Below are positions 27,110 to 39,431 of a stretch of 58,446 nt of DNA, piece after piece. The stretch's first letter is position 1. Each line of letters starts with the position of its first letter. The DNA is from Candidatus Epulonipiscium sp. (lineage in GTDB: Bacteria; Bacillota; Clostridia; Lachnospirales; Defluviitaleaceae). The translations under genes were made by a program, and so were the position numbers. Where the stretch lies: contig JAAYML010000025.1 of NCBI GenBank assembly GCA_012521395.1, forward strand, positions 1 to 58,446. The letters run 5' to 3'. The notes beneath the pieces were generated by a model. That model did no database searches, was not told the origin of the DNA, and saw only the letters and a program-made list of their open reading frames with translations.

Positions 27110-28429
27110 TTATTCCCATTCGATCGTTGCTGGTGGCTTAGGTGTAATGTCATAAACCACCCTGTTGACATGCTCTACTTCATTGACAATTCTGGATGAA
27201 GCTTTTTCTAATACTTCATAAGGAATTCTTGCCCAATCAGCATTCATAAAATCCGTTGTGCAAATCGCTCTTAGGGCAACGACATAATTATACGTTCTCT
27301 CATCTCCTGAAACACCTACAGAACGCAAATTCGTCAAAATTGCAAAATACTGGCTGATATCTTTATTAAGATTTGCTTTTGCTATTTCATCACGGAAGAT
27401 ATAATCTGCCTCTTGCAAAATAGCAACTTTTTCTTTTGTAATTTCTCCAATAATTCTTACGCCTAAACCTGGACCTGGGAATGGCTGTCTTTCTACTAAA
27501 AATTCAGGTATTCCAAGAACTCGTCCTAAATTTCTTACCTCATCCTTAAATAAGTCTCTTAATGGTTCAAGAATTTCTTTAAAATCAATAACATCCGGAA
27601 GTCCTCCGACATTGTGATGACTTTTGATAACAGCTGTATTTTTGCTGCCGCTTTCAATAATGTCCGGATAAATCGTTCCTTGTACCAGGAAGTCCACAGC
27701 TCCAATTTTTTTAGCTTCTTCTTCAAAAACCCTTATAAATTCTTCACCAATAATCTTTCTTTTTCTTTCCGGATCGGTTACTCCTTTTAATTTTCCTAAA
27801 AATCTATCCCCTGCATCCACACAAATCAAATTGATATCAAATTGTTCTCTAAATACTTTTTCAACTTCTATTCTTTCATTTTTTCTCATAAGACCAGTGT
27901 CTACAAAAATACATGTCAACTGCTTACCAACGGCTTTATGAACCAGTACGGCAGAAACGGATGAGTCAACCCCGCCAGAAAGAGCACAAAGTACTTTCTT
28001 GTTTCCTATTTTTTCTTTCAGGCTTTCGATAGATTGCTTTGCAAAATCATTCATATTCCAATCGCCACTGCAGGCACATTGATCAAACAGAAATTGATTG
28101 ATGCGTTGAACGCCTTCTGCTTGATGAATGAGTTCTGCATTCATTTTTTCTACGCCTGCTATATCGTCATTGAAATCTTTAATCACAAGTAAAATAGGTA
28201 CAGACATGCCTGTTGTAAGTTCTTTTATTAAACTATCCAATTCTTTTTTGTTAATATTATTTGAATCTCCTGTAATAATAATACCTTTTGCTTCCTTATT
28301 TTTTATTTTTTCAACAGGTGTATCATAAGCATTGACTTCACAATATACATTCGATGCCCTGACTTTTTTAGCTACCATTTGATTATATTTACCATCGAAA
28401 TCTAATATAAGAATAAGTTCATGGTTCAT
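27110..28429 (-). CDS. guaA: GMP synthase with shortened, apparently inactive glutaminase domain
   Basis: The enzyme aminates XMP to GMP using ATP. This protein has 439 residues, against about 510-525 for the single-chain form. The ATP-pyrophosphatase half is intact ([17 protein letters not shown] at about 150, [30 protein letters not shown], and the C-terminal KPPATIEWE). The N-terminal class I amidotransferase half starts normally ([18 protein letters not shown]) but PP-loop residues come about 70-85 positions early. The nucleophile elbow GxCxG is replaced by [12 protein letters not shown] and the HPE motif by IHQAEG, so no Cys-His-Glu triad is visible. The frame is continuous. I infer an ammonia-dependent enzyme or one served by a separate glutaminase. 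Confidence 0.9.
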   Translation of the reverse strand: MNHELILILDFDGKYNQMVAKKVRASNVYCEVNAYDTPVEKIKNKEAKGIIITGDSNNINKKELDSLIKELTTGMSVPILLVIKDFNDDIAGVEKMNAELIHQAEGVQRINQFLFDQCACSGDWNMNDFAKQSIESLKEKIGNKKVLCALSGGVDSSVSAVLVHKAVGKQLTCIFVDTGLMRKNERIEVEKVFREQFDINLICVDAGDRFLGKLKGVTDPERKRKIIGEEFIRVFEEEAKKIGAVDFLVQGTIYPDIIESGSKNTAVIKSHHNVGGLPDVIDFKEILEPLRDLFKDEVRNLGRVLGIPEFLVERQPFPGPGLGVRIIGEITKEKVAILQEADYIFRDEIAKANLNKDISQYFAILTNLRSVGVSGDERTYNYVVALRAICTTDFMNADWARIPYEVLEKASSRIVNEVEHVNRVVYDITPKPPATIEWE

Positions 28430-28501
28430 ATTTGTATCCTCCCATAATAATCCATTTAAATATCTCTAAATCTAAACTATTTAAAAATATAGAATATAAT
28501 T

Positions 28502-28531
28502 ATAATACATGAGATAAAAGAAAGCTGTCAA
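28502..28531 (-). promoter_or_regulatory. candidate promoter of guaA
   Basis: TTGACA (28526-28531) and TATTAT (28502-28507) lie 18 bases apart on the minus strand, about 73 bases before the guaA start. Confidence 0.6.
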
Positions 28532-28572
28532 ACATTTTATTAAATAGTCAAAAAATAATCGCATAATATATA

Positions 28573-28602
28573 AATCCGGACAGACTTTGGTCAATCCGGA
28601 TT
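28573..28602 (-). terminator. hairpin after guaB, probable terminator
   Basis: AATCCGGA/TCCGGATT encloses a second small stem GAC/GTC. It lies 11 bases past the guaB stop. The minus-strand U-tract (TTTATATATTAT) is imperfect. Confidence 0.6.
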
Positions 28603-28612
28603 ATTTTTAATA

Positions 28613-30070
<1,458 letters not shown>

Positions 30071-30095
30071 TCAACCTCTCCTTAATTTTTCGCAA

Positions 30096-30124
30096 AGTTT
30101 ATCAAATAATTTTCCCCTTGTCAA
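30096..30124 (-). promoter_or_regulatory. sigma-A-type promoter of guaB
   Basis: TTGACA (30119-30124) and TAAACT (30096-30101) are spaced by 17 bases on the minus strand, 29 bases before the guaB ATG, so the 5' leader is very short. Confidence 0.75.
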
Positions 30125-30168
30125 CTATTTATTAAAACTTTTAATAATAAAATTGATTAATAATAACA

Positions 30169-30185
30169 GGCACATTTAATGTGCC
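30169..30185 (-). terminator. weak terminator after the 30.2-kb membrane protein gene
   Basis: GGCACAT/ATGTGCC with a three-base loop lies eight bases beyond the stop codon. The following U-tract (TGTTATTATT) is poor. Confidence 0.45.
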
Positions 30186-30192
30186 CAAAAAT

Positions 30193-30705
30193 TTATTTTT
30201 TTATATGCAATTTTCTAGGAATATATTGAAAAATTCCTTTTATAATTTCTTCATTAGGCTCAAAAATCATTTTTACCTTTTGATTATTATAGTTAAAGAT
30301 GGCAGCATAAGTATTGAGTTTTATTTCTCCACTGCTGTAATCTAATATTTTATTATAATTACTCAATTCATGAGCATATTTTTCATCGTTAACATGAGCC
30401 ATGATTTCAAATTCTTTTACCGAAACCGTTAAAAGTTTTTTACGCTTACTTTTACCTATAATCTTATCTACATCTAATTCATCATTGGTCAATATATATT
30501 CATATTCAATATCAAATCTTTGAATCAGCCAATATGTTCCAAACAAAATAAGGGCAACTGCCAATAAAGAAAAAGTTCCTAACATAGGTATGACAAATAA
30601 TAATAAAACGATTGCAACAAGCATAATCAAAATAACTAAGATGTAATCTTTAATCGTCCGCTTTTTTGCTACGAGCTGTTCTTTAAAAACATCTCCCATA
30701 TCCAT
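30193..30705 (-). CDS. two-helix membrane protein of unknown function (DUF6106-like)
   Basis: This 170-residue protein has a short cytoplasmic N-terminus and two adjacent transmembrane helices (about residues 20-41 and 44-61). A soluble domain follows, starting RFDIEYEYILTNDELDVDKIIGKSKRKKLLTVSVKEFEIMA, a pattern resembling membrane-anchored PH-like domains. It resembles the family catalogued as DUF6106 in Clostridia, though I assign this from memory with moderate certainty. GGAGG lies just before the ATG. It is transcribed between groEL and guaB with its own hairpin; no function is known. Confidence 0.75.
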   Translation of the reverse strand: MDMGDVFKEQLVAKKRTIKDYILVILIMLVAIVLLLFVIPMLGTFSLLAVALILFGTYWLIQRFDIEYEYILTNDELDVDKIIGKSKRKKLLTVSVKEFEIMAHVNDEKYAHELSNYNKILDYSSGEIKLNTYAAIFNYNNQKVKMIFEPNEEIIKGIFQYIPRKLHIKK

Positions 30706-30793
30706 CCTCCCTTTTTTTCTTTGTTATATCCTATCATATACAAATTTAAATATCAAGAAAAAACAGCTTGCCTTTTTGGCAAGCTGTTTTAAA

Positions 30794-32446
<1,653 letters not shown>

Positions 32447-32451
32447 TTAAT

Positions 32452-32736
32452 TTATTCTACAATCGCTAAGATATCACTTTGTCTTACAACGATATATTCT
32501 ACATCGTCAATTTTTACTTCTGTGCCAGCGTACTTAGAATAAATTACCTTATCGCCTACTTTTACTTCCATTTTAACTTCTTTACCATCCACAACTCCGC
32601 CTGGTCCAACAGCTACTACTTCTGCTTCTTGAGGTCTTTCTTTTGCCTGATTTGGAAGCACAATACCGGATTTTGTTTTTTCCTCAGCTTCTAACTGCTT
32701 AAGTACTACCCTATCCCCTAATGGTTTTAAATTCAT
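32452..32736 (-). CDS. groES: co-chaperonin GroES (Cpn10)
   Basis: This 94-residue protein forms the heptameric lid of GroEL. It has [19 protein letters not shown] at the N-terminus, the mobile loop with [24 protein letters not shown], and the C-terminal [22 protein letters not shown] lies before the ATG. It is the first gene of the groESL operon. Confidence 0.98.
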   Translation of the reverse strand: MNLKPLGDRVVLKQLEAEEKTKSGIVLPNQAKERPQEAEVVAVGPGGVVDGKEVKMEVKVGDKVIYSKYAGTEVKIDDVEYIVVRQSDILAIVE

Positions 32737-32784
32737 AGTTTAACCTCCTTCAAAGTATGTATTCTATTCTGATTTCTTCGTTTG

Positions 32785-32811
32785 TTAGCACTCTTTCTGA
32801 TTGAGTGCTAA
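32785..32811. promoter_or_regulatory. CIRCE operator (HrcA binding site)
   Basis: TTAGCACTC and GAGTGCTAA are separated by nine bases, an exact match to the CIRCE consensus. It lies between the groES promoter and start codon, so HrcA would repress groESL until heat shock. Confidence 0.97.
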
Positions 32812-32822
32812 CTACAGAATTT

Positions 32823-32851
32823 ATATTAATAAAACTACCATCTTTATGCAA
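32823..32851 (-). promoter_or_regulatory. sigma-A-type promoter of groESL
   Basis: TTGCAT (32846-32851) and TAATAT (32823-32828) are 17 bases apart on the minus strand. The CIRCE element begins 11 bases downstream of the -10 box, over the expected transcription start. Confidence 0.75.
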
Positions 32852-32956
32852 GGACTTTTTTTCCCGAAAATAAAGCTTTAACTATTATTACCACATTATT
32901 TTTAAATTATCCTCTTAATTTCTCTGATTTTCTTTTCTTATCTTAATAATTCATTA

Positions 32957-33691
32957 TTATCTTAAAAAGTAAGACAATTTATTTATAAATTTTTGAATAA
33001 AAGGTAGATAATAGATGACCGGTATAAATACTGAAGGCAGCAAGTTTCCAACTTTAATCTTTTTGACTTCCATCAAATTTAGGCCAATCGCAAAAATTAA
33101 AATTCCTCCAACGATGGAAATTTCTCGAATCATATCCTGCGTCATGAAAGGTTCTATCCATTGTGCCAGCATGGTAATGCTTCCCTGATAAATAAATACC
33201 GAAAATGCTGAAAGAGCAACACCTGTCCCTAAAGTAGAGGATAATACCATAGCAATAACCCCGTCTAATACAGCCTTGGCATATAAAGTTTTATGGACAC
33301 CCTGAAGGCCGCTTTCTAAAGAGCCTATAATAGCCATGGTCCCAACACAAAAAATCAGGCTTGCTGTAACAAAGCCCTGAGAAATACTCCCATTCTTTGA
33401 ATCTTTCTTCATTCTTTTTTCTATAGCATTCCCAAGTCTTTCTAATTTCCCTTCAATGTCTAAAAACTGTCCCAATAAGCCGCCTATAACCAGGCTGATA
33501 ATAAATAAAATGGGGTGACTGGAGGGGTCATTTAAATGAGCAACCGCTCCTGATATCCCCACAAAAATTACCGATAAGGAAATGGCATGATAAATAATTT
33601 CTTTAAAAGCTTCATTAAAACCTTTCTTTATTATACTACCTAATAAGGCTCCAAAAAAAATAGCCAAAGTATTGACGATGGTACCAAGCAT
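32957..33691 (-). CDS. DUF554 family membrane protein (YdfK-like)
   Basis: This 244-residue integral membrane protein has about seven hydrophobic segments. The N-terminus MLGTIVNTLAIFFGALLGSII, the SLVIGGLLGQFLDIEGKLERLG loop and FCVGTMAIIGSLESGLQG are characteristic of the DUF554 family, which includes Bacillus YdfK. Function is unproven; some annotations suggest transport. It starts nine bases after the ogg stop and is likely co-transcribed with it. Confidence 0.85.
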   Translation of the reverse strand: MLGTIVNTLAIFFGALLGSIIKKGFNEAFKEIIYHAISLSVIFVGISGAVAHLNDPSSHPILFIISLVIGGLLGQFLDIEGKLERLGNAIEKRMKKDSKNGSISQGFVTASLIFCVGTMAIIGSLESGLQGVHKTLYAKAVLDGVIAMVLSSTLGTGVALSAFSVFIYQGSITMLAQWIEPFMTQDMIREISIVGGILIFAIGLNLMEVKKIKVGNLLPSVFIPVIYYLPFIQKFINKLSYFLR

Positions 33692-33701
33692 AATACCCCT
33701 C

Positions 33702-34577
33702 CTACTTGCCTATCTTAAGTTGTCTCCCATAATAAAACAAATATTGCTGGGCAAGACCTGCATAATTCCCGAACTGTTCTCTTGCAAAATGGCCGATTTC
33801 ATTTAAAGAAATTTCTCTGTTAAAATATAAGCTCTCCATGATACGTTTAATCCAGATATCAACCGGAAAGGCTTCCCATTTTCCAAAAGCAAAAAGTAAA
33901 ACACAATCCGCTATCTTGGGCCCTACTGCTTTAATATTAAGCAAAGTCGTTTTTGCTTCCTCATAAGGTAAGTATTTTAATTTTTCTAAATCAATTTCTC
34001 CACTTTTAATTTTTTTACAGGCATCTAATATATATGGAGCCCTGAATCCTGCTTTACATGCCCTGAGATCCTCTTCTTTTGCTTTTGATAACTCTTCAGC
34101 AGTTGGAAAAGCAAAATAATCGATATTGTCCACAGTATCAATATACTGCCCAAACCTCCTGCTAATATGATTAACAACCTGCTTGATATGAGGAATTTGT
34201 TTATTTTGAGAAATAATAAAAGATATCAGACATTCCCAGGGGTCCTGATTTAAAATCCGGATTCCAGGGGCATAATCAATGGCCTTATTCAAATATTGGT
34301 CCTTTTCCGCCAAAAGTTGTTTAATTATATCATAATCCCTGTTTAAATCAAAGTAAGAAATCCATAAATTTTTAAAATCTTCAATAGTAGCAGGATAAAA
34401 AATGACTTCTTCATCCGTCTGAAGAATTTTTAAGACTTTAGCCTTTGCTATTATCAGATAATGTCCTTCTGAAATCTTATAAAATCTGAAACATTGACCG
34501 CATTCCAATATTTGCTCTATATTAAAAGAATTTATATCCTTAAGAATGATTTTATCTTTTACCTGTCTATAATTCAT
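33702..34577 (-). CDS. ogg: 8-oxoguanine DNA glycosylase/AP lyase (OGG1 type)
   Basis: This 291-residue base-excision repair enzyme starts at ATG 34577 behind GGTGAG; the longer frame adds an unrelated cysteine-rich tail. The N-terminal OGG_N domain contains ECGQCFRFYKI. The HhH-GPD domain shows the catalytic lysine in IISQNKQIPHI, the hairpin LNIKAVGPKIADCVLLF, and the catalytic aspartate in FPVDIWIKRI. It removes oxidised guanine paired with cytosine. It is divergent from the plus-strand gene at 34682, with 104 bases between. Confidence 0.92.
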   Translation of the reverse strand: MNYRQVKDKIILKDINSFNIEQILECGQCFRFYKISEGHYLIIAKAKVLKILQTDEEVIFYPATIEDFKNLWISYFDLNRDYDIIKQLLAEKDQYLNKAIDYAPGIRILNQDPWECLISFIISQNKQIPHIKQVVNHISRRFGQYIDTVDNIDYFAFPTAEELSKAKEEDLRACKAGFRAPYILDACKKIKSGEIDLEKLKYLPYEEAKTTLLNIKAVGPKIADCVLLFAFGKWEAFPVDIWIKRIMESLYFNREISLNEIGHFAREQFGNYAGLAQQYLFYYGRQLKIGK

Positions 34578-34681
34578 AATCTCACCTGCCCTGCTATTGC
34601 AGCAAAGTTGTTTACATGCTATACTTAAGTCATTTAAGATGAATAATAAATTTATTACTGTAATCATTTTGGAGGTTAATA

Positions 34682-35428
34682 ATGAAAGAAAATATCTATA
34701 CCATTCCTGTTATCGATACTTTTAAAGAAGATACAGAATGTCCTCTTTGCCACCTTTATATGAAACTTGAAAAAGAAAGCATTGATTTTATGCTAGGTCC
34801 TTCATATATGGAAGATGATATCCGTATGGAGACCAATAAAATAGGTTTTTGTTCCCATCATTACGGAAAAATGTATGAAGAAAAAAACCGTTTAGGCCTT
34901 GCTCTGATGCTTCATACCCATTTAGAAGAAATTAATAAAAATCTTTCTAAAATTATTAGCTCAAATAAGGATTTAAATTCAAAAAGTTCTTCCATTTTTA
35001 ATGTCTTCAAAACGGGTAAAAACAACCCTTCCACTAAAAATGAGAATCCTATTTCAAGCTATCTCAATAAAGTCTATGAGGGCTGCTACATTTGCAACAA
35101 AATTGATAATACCTTTAAACGTTATATAGATACCTTTTTTTACTTATGGAAAAGCGATGAAAGTTTTGTTTCTTTAGTTTCTGAAGGAAAAGGATTCTGC
35201 TTAAAACATTTTTCTTTATTATTGGAAAAAGGCAGCCAGCTATTAAATAAAAACCAATACACTCATTTTACACAGATTGTTATTCCTATTCAACAAAAAA
35301 ACCTAAAAAGAATTGAAGAGGAACTCGATTGGTTTATACAAAAATTTGATTACAGATTTAAAGATGAACCATGGGGAAATTCAAAAGATGCAATCCCAAG
35401 AAGTTTACTGAAAATTGCAAGTTTATAA
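34682..35428 (+). CDS. cysteine-rich cytoplasmic protein (DUF6062-like)
   Basis: This 248-residue protein has paired Cys/His motifs that look like metal ligands: ECPLCHLY near residue 20, IGFCSHHYGKM near 58, GCYICNKID near 138 and KGFCLKHFSLL near 177. The two halves each carry a CxxC followed about 35-40 residues later by FC..H, suggesting an internal duplication of one zinc-binding unit. It matches what I recall as DUF6062, found in Firmicutes without known function. A GGAGG site precedes the ATG. No signal peptide or membrane helix. Confidence 0.8.
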   Translation: MKENIYTIPVIDTFKEDTECPLCHLYMKLEKESIDFMLGPSYMEDDIRMETNKIGFCSHHYGKMYEEKNRLGLALMLHTHLEEINKNLSKIISSNKDLNSKSSSIFNVFKTGKNNPSTKNENPISSYLNKVYEGCYICNKIDNTFKRYIDTFFYLWKSDESFVSLVSEGKGFCLKHFSLLLEKGSQLLNKNQYTHFTQIVIPIQQKNLKRIEEELDWFIQKFDYRFKDEPWGNSKDAIPRSLLKIASL

Positions 35429-35445
35429 TTTAATATCAAAAATTG

Positions 35446-35474
35446 TTGACATTATAAAAATTATGTTATTTAAT
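35446..35474 (+). promoter_or_regulatory. sigma-A-type promoter of the small membrane protein gene
   Basis: TTGACA (35446-35451) and TTTAAT (35469-35474) are 17 bases apart. They lie 35 bases before the start codon of the next gene. Confidence 0.7.
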
Positions 35475-35509
35475 AATCTTATAAGATTACTATAAGGGGG
35501 ATTATGATT

Positions 35510-35782
35510 ATGAATCAAGAATACCAGGCAACAACTGGCTATGGCGAGCAATCTATAGGTGTTGGTGAATGGTTAGTAACAATGATTCTTCTAAACATTC
35601 CTATATTAGGTCTTATTCTTGCTCTTATATGGGGATTTTCTTCCAATGTTAATAAGAGCAAACAAAATTTCGCTAAAGCATACCTTATTTTGTTGATAAT
35701 CGGTCTAATTTTAGGAGCAATATTCTCTTCAGTTATTTTTGGTATGTTAGCAGCAGCTCTTGGTGGTTCAATGAGCTATTAA
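35510..35782 (+). CDS. small two-helix membrane protein
   Basis: This is a 90-residue protein if started at ATG 35510, which is nine bases from AAGGGGG; an in-frame ATG at 35504 is only three bases from it. Residues about 20-43 and 55-85 are hydrophobic (TMILLNIPILGLILALIWGF; LILLIIGLILGAIFSSVIFGML) with a short basic loop (NVNKSKQNF) between. The N-terminus is polar and glycine-rich. It has its own promoter and terminator. Function is unknown. Confidence 0.75.
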   Translation: MNQEYQATTGYGEQSIGVGEWLVTMILLNIPILGLILALIWGFSSNVNKSKQNFAKAYLILLIIGLILGAIFSSVIFGMLAAALGGSMSY

Positions 35783-35801
35783 TATTTATTAAAAAATATA
35801 T

Positions 35802-35836
35802 AAAAAAGCTTCTGTGTTTTACACAGAAGCTTTTTT
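35802..35836. terminator. bidirectional terminator upstream of the nifJ stop
   Basis: A perfect 16-bp stem AAAAAAGCTTCTGTGT with its complement and a TTT loop. It serves both the small membrane protein gene and the convergent nifJ gene. Confidence 0.9.
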
Positions 35837-35839
35837 ATT

Positions 35840-38800
35840 TTATTGTTCTGCTAGCTTTTGATATGCTTCAAATCTTTCTTTAGCATCTTTTTCGGATTGT
35901 TCAAATAGTTTTTCTGCTACTTCAGGGAAGGTTCTTGTAAGAGCAGAATATCTTACTTCATTCATTATATATTCCCTATAGTCAGCAGTTGGTACTTTAG
36001 AATCTAAGATAAATGGATTCTTTCCTTCTTCTTTAAGAAGAGGATTATATCTATAAAGATGCCAATAACCAGCTTCTACAGCTTTTTTGGTTTCTTCCTG
36101 AGAACAAGTCAAACCACCTTTAATTCCATGGTTGATACATGGTGAATAAGCAATAATAAGTGATGGTCCTGGATAACTTTCTGCTTCAATTAAAGCTTTG
36201 ATTAACTGATTTTGATTTGCTCCCATAGCAACTTGTGCTACGTAAACATATCCATAACTCATCATCATTCTTCCAAGGTCTTTCTTCTTGATTGGTTTTC
36301 CTGCTGCAGCAAATTTAGCAATGGAACCAGTTGGTGTAGCTTTTGAAGCTTGTCCGCCTGTATTTGAGTATACTTCTGTATCAAATACAAGAACGTTAAT
36401 ATCTTCACCAGAAGCTAATACATGATCAAGGCCACCAAATCCAATGTCATAAGCCCAACCGTCTCCACCTAAAATCCAGTGAGACTTCTTCACTAAGAAT
36501 TCTTTCTTTTCAAGAATTTCTTCAAAAATTTCTTTTGCTCTGCCACTACCATTGTAAGCTTCTAATAATGGCACTAATGTTAAGGTAGCTTTCTTTGAAC
36601 CTGCAGCATCATACATATTGTCTACCCAATCCTTAAGGGCAACTTTGATTTCATCAGAAACATCTAAGCTTTGAGCTTCTTCTGCAAGATCTTTTAATTT
36701 GTTTCTGATTTGTTTTACAGCCATATACATACCAAAGCCAAATTCAGCATTGTCTTCAAACAAGGAATTTGCCCATGCTGGTCCATGACCCTTTTCGTTG
36801 GTTGTATATGGAGTTGAAGGTGCACTTCCTGCCCAAATGGAAGAACATCCTGTTGCATTTGCAATATACATTCTATCTCCAAACAATTGAGTTAACAGCT
36901 TAGCATATGGTGTTTCACCACAACCTGCACAAGCACCGGAGAATTCAAGCAATGGTTGTTCAAATTGACTGCCCTTAACGGTTGCAACATTTAATGGATT
37001 TTCCTTCTTAGATAAGGTCATTGCATATTCCCAATTTTCAATTTGTGCTGTTTGAGTTTCAATTGGCTTCATAATTAATGCTTTTTCTTTAGCAGGACAT
37101 ACTTGGGCACAGCTTCCGCAACCTGTACAGTCTAAAACAGATACCTGAATTCTGTATTGATAGTTTTCTAAACCTTTACCAATTGCCTTCTTGGATGTAA
37201 ATCCTTCAGGTGCATTATTAACTTCTTCTTCATTGAGTAAGAAAGGACGGATAACTGCATGTGGACATACAAATGAACATTGGTTACATTGAATACATTT
37301 ATCCATTTGCCATTCAGGTACTTCTACAGCAATTCCTCTCTTTTCGTATTTTGAAGTACCTTGTGGGAAGGTTCCATCTTCTCTGCCAACAAATGCGCTA
37401 ACTGGGAGATTGTCTCCTTCTTGTCTGTTCATAGGTTCCATAATCTTAGCAACAAACTCTGGTACATCTTTTGTAGCCGCTGCTTCTTCTTCTACGGAAA
37501 GATCTGTCCAGTGAGCAGGAACCTTAACTTCTACAATATCTACTACACCTCTGTCTACAGCAGCAAAGTTCATATTAACAACTTTTTCACCTTTTTTACC
37601 ATAAGAAGCTACAATAGCATCTTTCATGTATTTTACTGCGTCTTCAATTGGAATAATATTCGCTAATTTAAAGAATGCTGCCTGTAATACAGTATTTACA
37701 CGGTTTCCTAGGCCAATTTCCTTTGCAATGGAAACCCCGTCAATGATATAGAATTTAGCTTTTCTTTCTGCAAGAATCTTTTTCATTTTTGCAGGTAATT
37801 TTTCTTCTAATTCTTCTACAGTCCAGTCACAGTTTAAAAGGAATGTGCCGCCTGTTTTTAAGTCAGATACCATATCATATTTATCTACATAAGAAGGATT
37901 ATGGCATGCAACAAAATCTGCCTTCTTAATTAAATATGTGGAGCGGATTGGTTTTTTACCAAAACGGAGGTGAGAAATCGTTACACCACCAGACTTCTTG
38001 GAGTCATAGGAGAAATAAGCCTGTACATACATATCTGTATGATCTCCAATAATCTTAATGGAGTTTTTATTCGCACCTACAGTTCCGTCAGAGCCAAGTC
38101 CCCAGAACTTGCAGCTAATTGTTCCTTCTCCTGTAATGTCTAATTCTTCACCAGTTGGAAGAGATTTATGGGTAACATCATCAACAATACCAATAGTAAA
38201 GTTGTTTTTAGGTTCATCCTGCTTAAGGTTTTCAAATACTGCCACAATTTGAGCAGGTGTAGTATCTTTTGAACCTAAGCCGTAACGGCCACCAACGATA
38301 ACCGGTTGACTGGATTGACCCATAAATGCTGTACATACATCAAGATATAATGGTTCTCCAATTGCACCTGGTTCTTTTGTTCTGTCTAATACAGCAATCT
38401 TCTTCACTGTCTTAGGTACTACCTTTAAGAAATGTTCAATTGAGAAAGGTCTGTATAAACGTACCTTTACAAGACCCACCTTTTCTCCCTTGCTGTTCAA
38501 GTAATCTACAGTTTCTTCAATAGTGTCTACTACAGAACCCATTGCAATAATTACTCTGTCAGCATCATCTGCTCCATAATAATTAAATAATCCATAATTT
38601 CTTCCTGTAATTTTGTTGATTTCATTCATATATTCTTCTACAACAGCAGGAAGCGCATCATAGAAAGGATTGCATGCTTCTCTTGCCTGGAAGAAGATAT
38701 CTGGATTTTGTGCTGTTCCTCTAAGTACAGGACGTTCAGGATTTAAAGCATTCTTTCTGAATGCTTTTACAGCATCCATATCAATTAATTTTTTGTAGTC

Positions 38801-39370
38801 TTCATAGTCTATTAATTCAACTTTTTGTATTTCATGAGATGTTCTGAATCCATCGAAGAAATGAAGGAAAGGTACTCTTCCTTTAATCGCACTAAGGTGT
38901 GCTACTGAGCCTAAATCAATAACTTCTTGTACGTTTGTTGACGCTAACATTGCAAAACCCGTTTGACGGCATGCCATAACGTCTGAATGATCTCCAAAAA
39001 TGGAAAGCGCATGGCTTGCAACAGCACGGGCTGAAACATGAATAACGCCAGGTAAAAGTTCTCCTGCAACCTTATACATATTAGGAATCATCAGCAATAA
39101 TCCCTGAGAAGCTGTATAAGTAGTTGTTAATGCACCTGCTGCTAAAGAACCATGAAAGGTACCAGCTGCTCCGCCTTCTGATTGCATCTCAATTACTTTA
39201 GGTGCCTGACCAAAAATATTTTTCTTACCGTTTGCTGCCCATTCATCAACATATTCAGCCATAGGTGAAGATGGTGTGATTGGGAAAATACCAGCTACTT
39301 CGGTAAATGCATAGGAAACATGCGCAGCTGCCATATTTCCATCCATTGTCTTCATCACTTTTGACATCAT
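35840..39370 (-). CDS. nifJ: pyruvate:ferredoxin (flavodoxin) oxidoreductase
   Basis: This single-chain PFOR of 1176 residues oxidises pyruvate to acetyl-CoA and CO2, reducing ferredoxin. Domains in order are the pyruvate-binding N-terminal domain (FPITPSSPMAEYVDEWA), the gamma domain, the two-cluster ferredoxin domain (CIQCNQCSFVCPHAV, CTGCGSCAQVCP), and the C-terminal thiamine-diphosphate domain with CSSIWAGSAPSTPY, GGDGWAYDIGFGGLDH and VYSNTGGQASKATP. The start is ATG 39370 behind GGGGG. With PflB it gives two anaerobic routes from pyruvate to acetyl-CoA. An inverted repeat lies at the predicted transcription start. Confidence 0.97.
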   Translation of the reverse strand: MMSKVMKTMDGNMAAAHVSYAFTEVAGIFPITPSSPMAEYVDEWAANGKKNIFGQAPKVIEMQSEGGAAGTFHGSLAAGALTTTYTASQGLLLMIPNMYKVAGELLPGVIHVSARAVASHALSIFGDHSDVMACRQTGFAMLASTNVQEVIDLGSVAHLSAIKGRVPFLHFFDGFRTSHEIQKVELIDYEDYKKLIDMDAVKAFRKNALNPERPVLRGTAQNPDIFFQAREACNPFYDALPAVVEEYMNEINKITGRNYGLFNYYGADDADRVIIAMGSVVDTIEETVDYLNSKGEKVGLVKVRLYRPFSIEHFLKVVPKTVKKIAVLDRTKEPGAIGEPLYLDVCTAFMGQSSQPVIVGGRYGLGSKDTTPAQIVAVFENLKQDEPKNNFTIGIVDDVTHKSLPTGEELDITGEGTISCKFWGLGSDGTVGANKNSIKIIGDHTDMYVQAYFSYDSKKSGGVTISHLRFGKKPIRSTYLIKKADFVACHNPSYVDKYDMVSDLKTGGTFLLNCDWTVEELEEKLPAKMKKILAERKAKFYIIDGVSIAKEIGLGNRVNTVLQAAFFKLANIIPIEDAVKYMKDAIVASYGKKGEKVVNMNFAAVDRGVVDIVEVKVPAHWTDLSVEEEAAATKDVPEFVAKIMEPMNRQEGDNLPVSAFVGREDGTFPQGTSKYEKRGIAVEVPEWQMDKCIQCNQCSFVCPHAVIRPFLLNEEEVNNAPEGFTSKKAIGKGLENYQYRIQVSVLDCTGCGSCAQVCPAKEKALIMKPIETQTAQIENWEYAMTLSKKENPLNVATVKGSQFEQPLLEFSGACAGCGETPYAKLLTQLFGDRMYIANATGCSSIWAGSAPSTPYTTNEKGHGPAWANSLFEDNAEFGFGMYMAVKQIRNKLKDLAEEAQSLDVSDEIKVALKDWVDNMYDAAGSKKATLTLVPLLEAYNGSGRAKEIFEEILEKKEFLVKKSHWILGGDGWAYDIGFGGLDHVLASGEDINVLVFDTEVYSNTGGQASKATPTGSIAKFAAAGKPIKKKDLGRMMMSYGYVYVAQVAMGANQNQLIKALIEAESYPGPSLIIAYSPCINHGIKGGLTCSQEETKKAVEAGYWHLYRYNPLLKEEGKNPFILDSKVPTADYREYIMNEVRYSALTRTFPEVAEKLFEQSEKDAKERFEAYQKLAEQ

Positions 39371-39400
39371 TTTACCCCCTAGAATAATATAATTATTTAA

Positions 39401-39425
39401 ATACAATAATATCAGTATATTGTAT
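39401..39425. repeat. inverted repeat at the nifJ transcription start (operator candidate)
   Basis: ATACAATA and its exact complement TATTGTAT are separated by nine bases. It begins about six bases downstream of the -10 box. Symmetry and position suggest a repressor site; it does not match the Rex consensus. Confidence 0.45.
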
Positions 39426-39431
39426 ACACAT

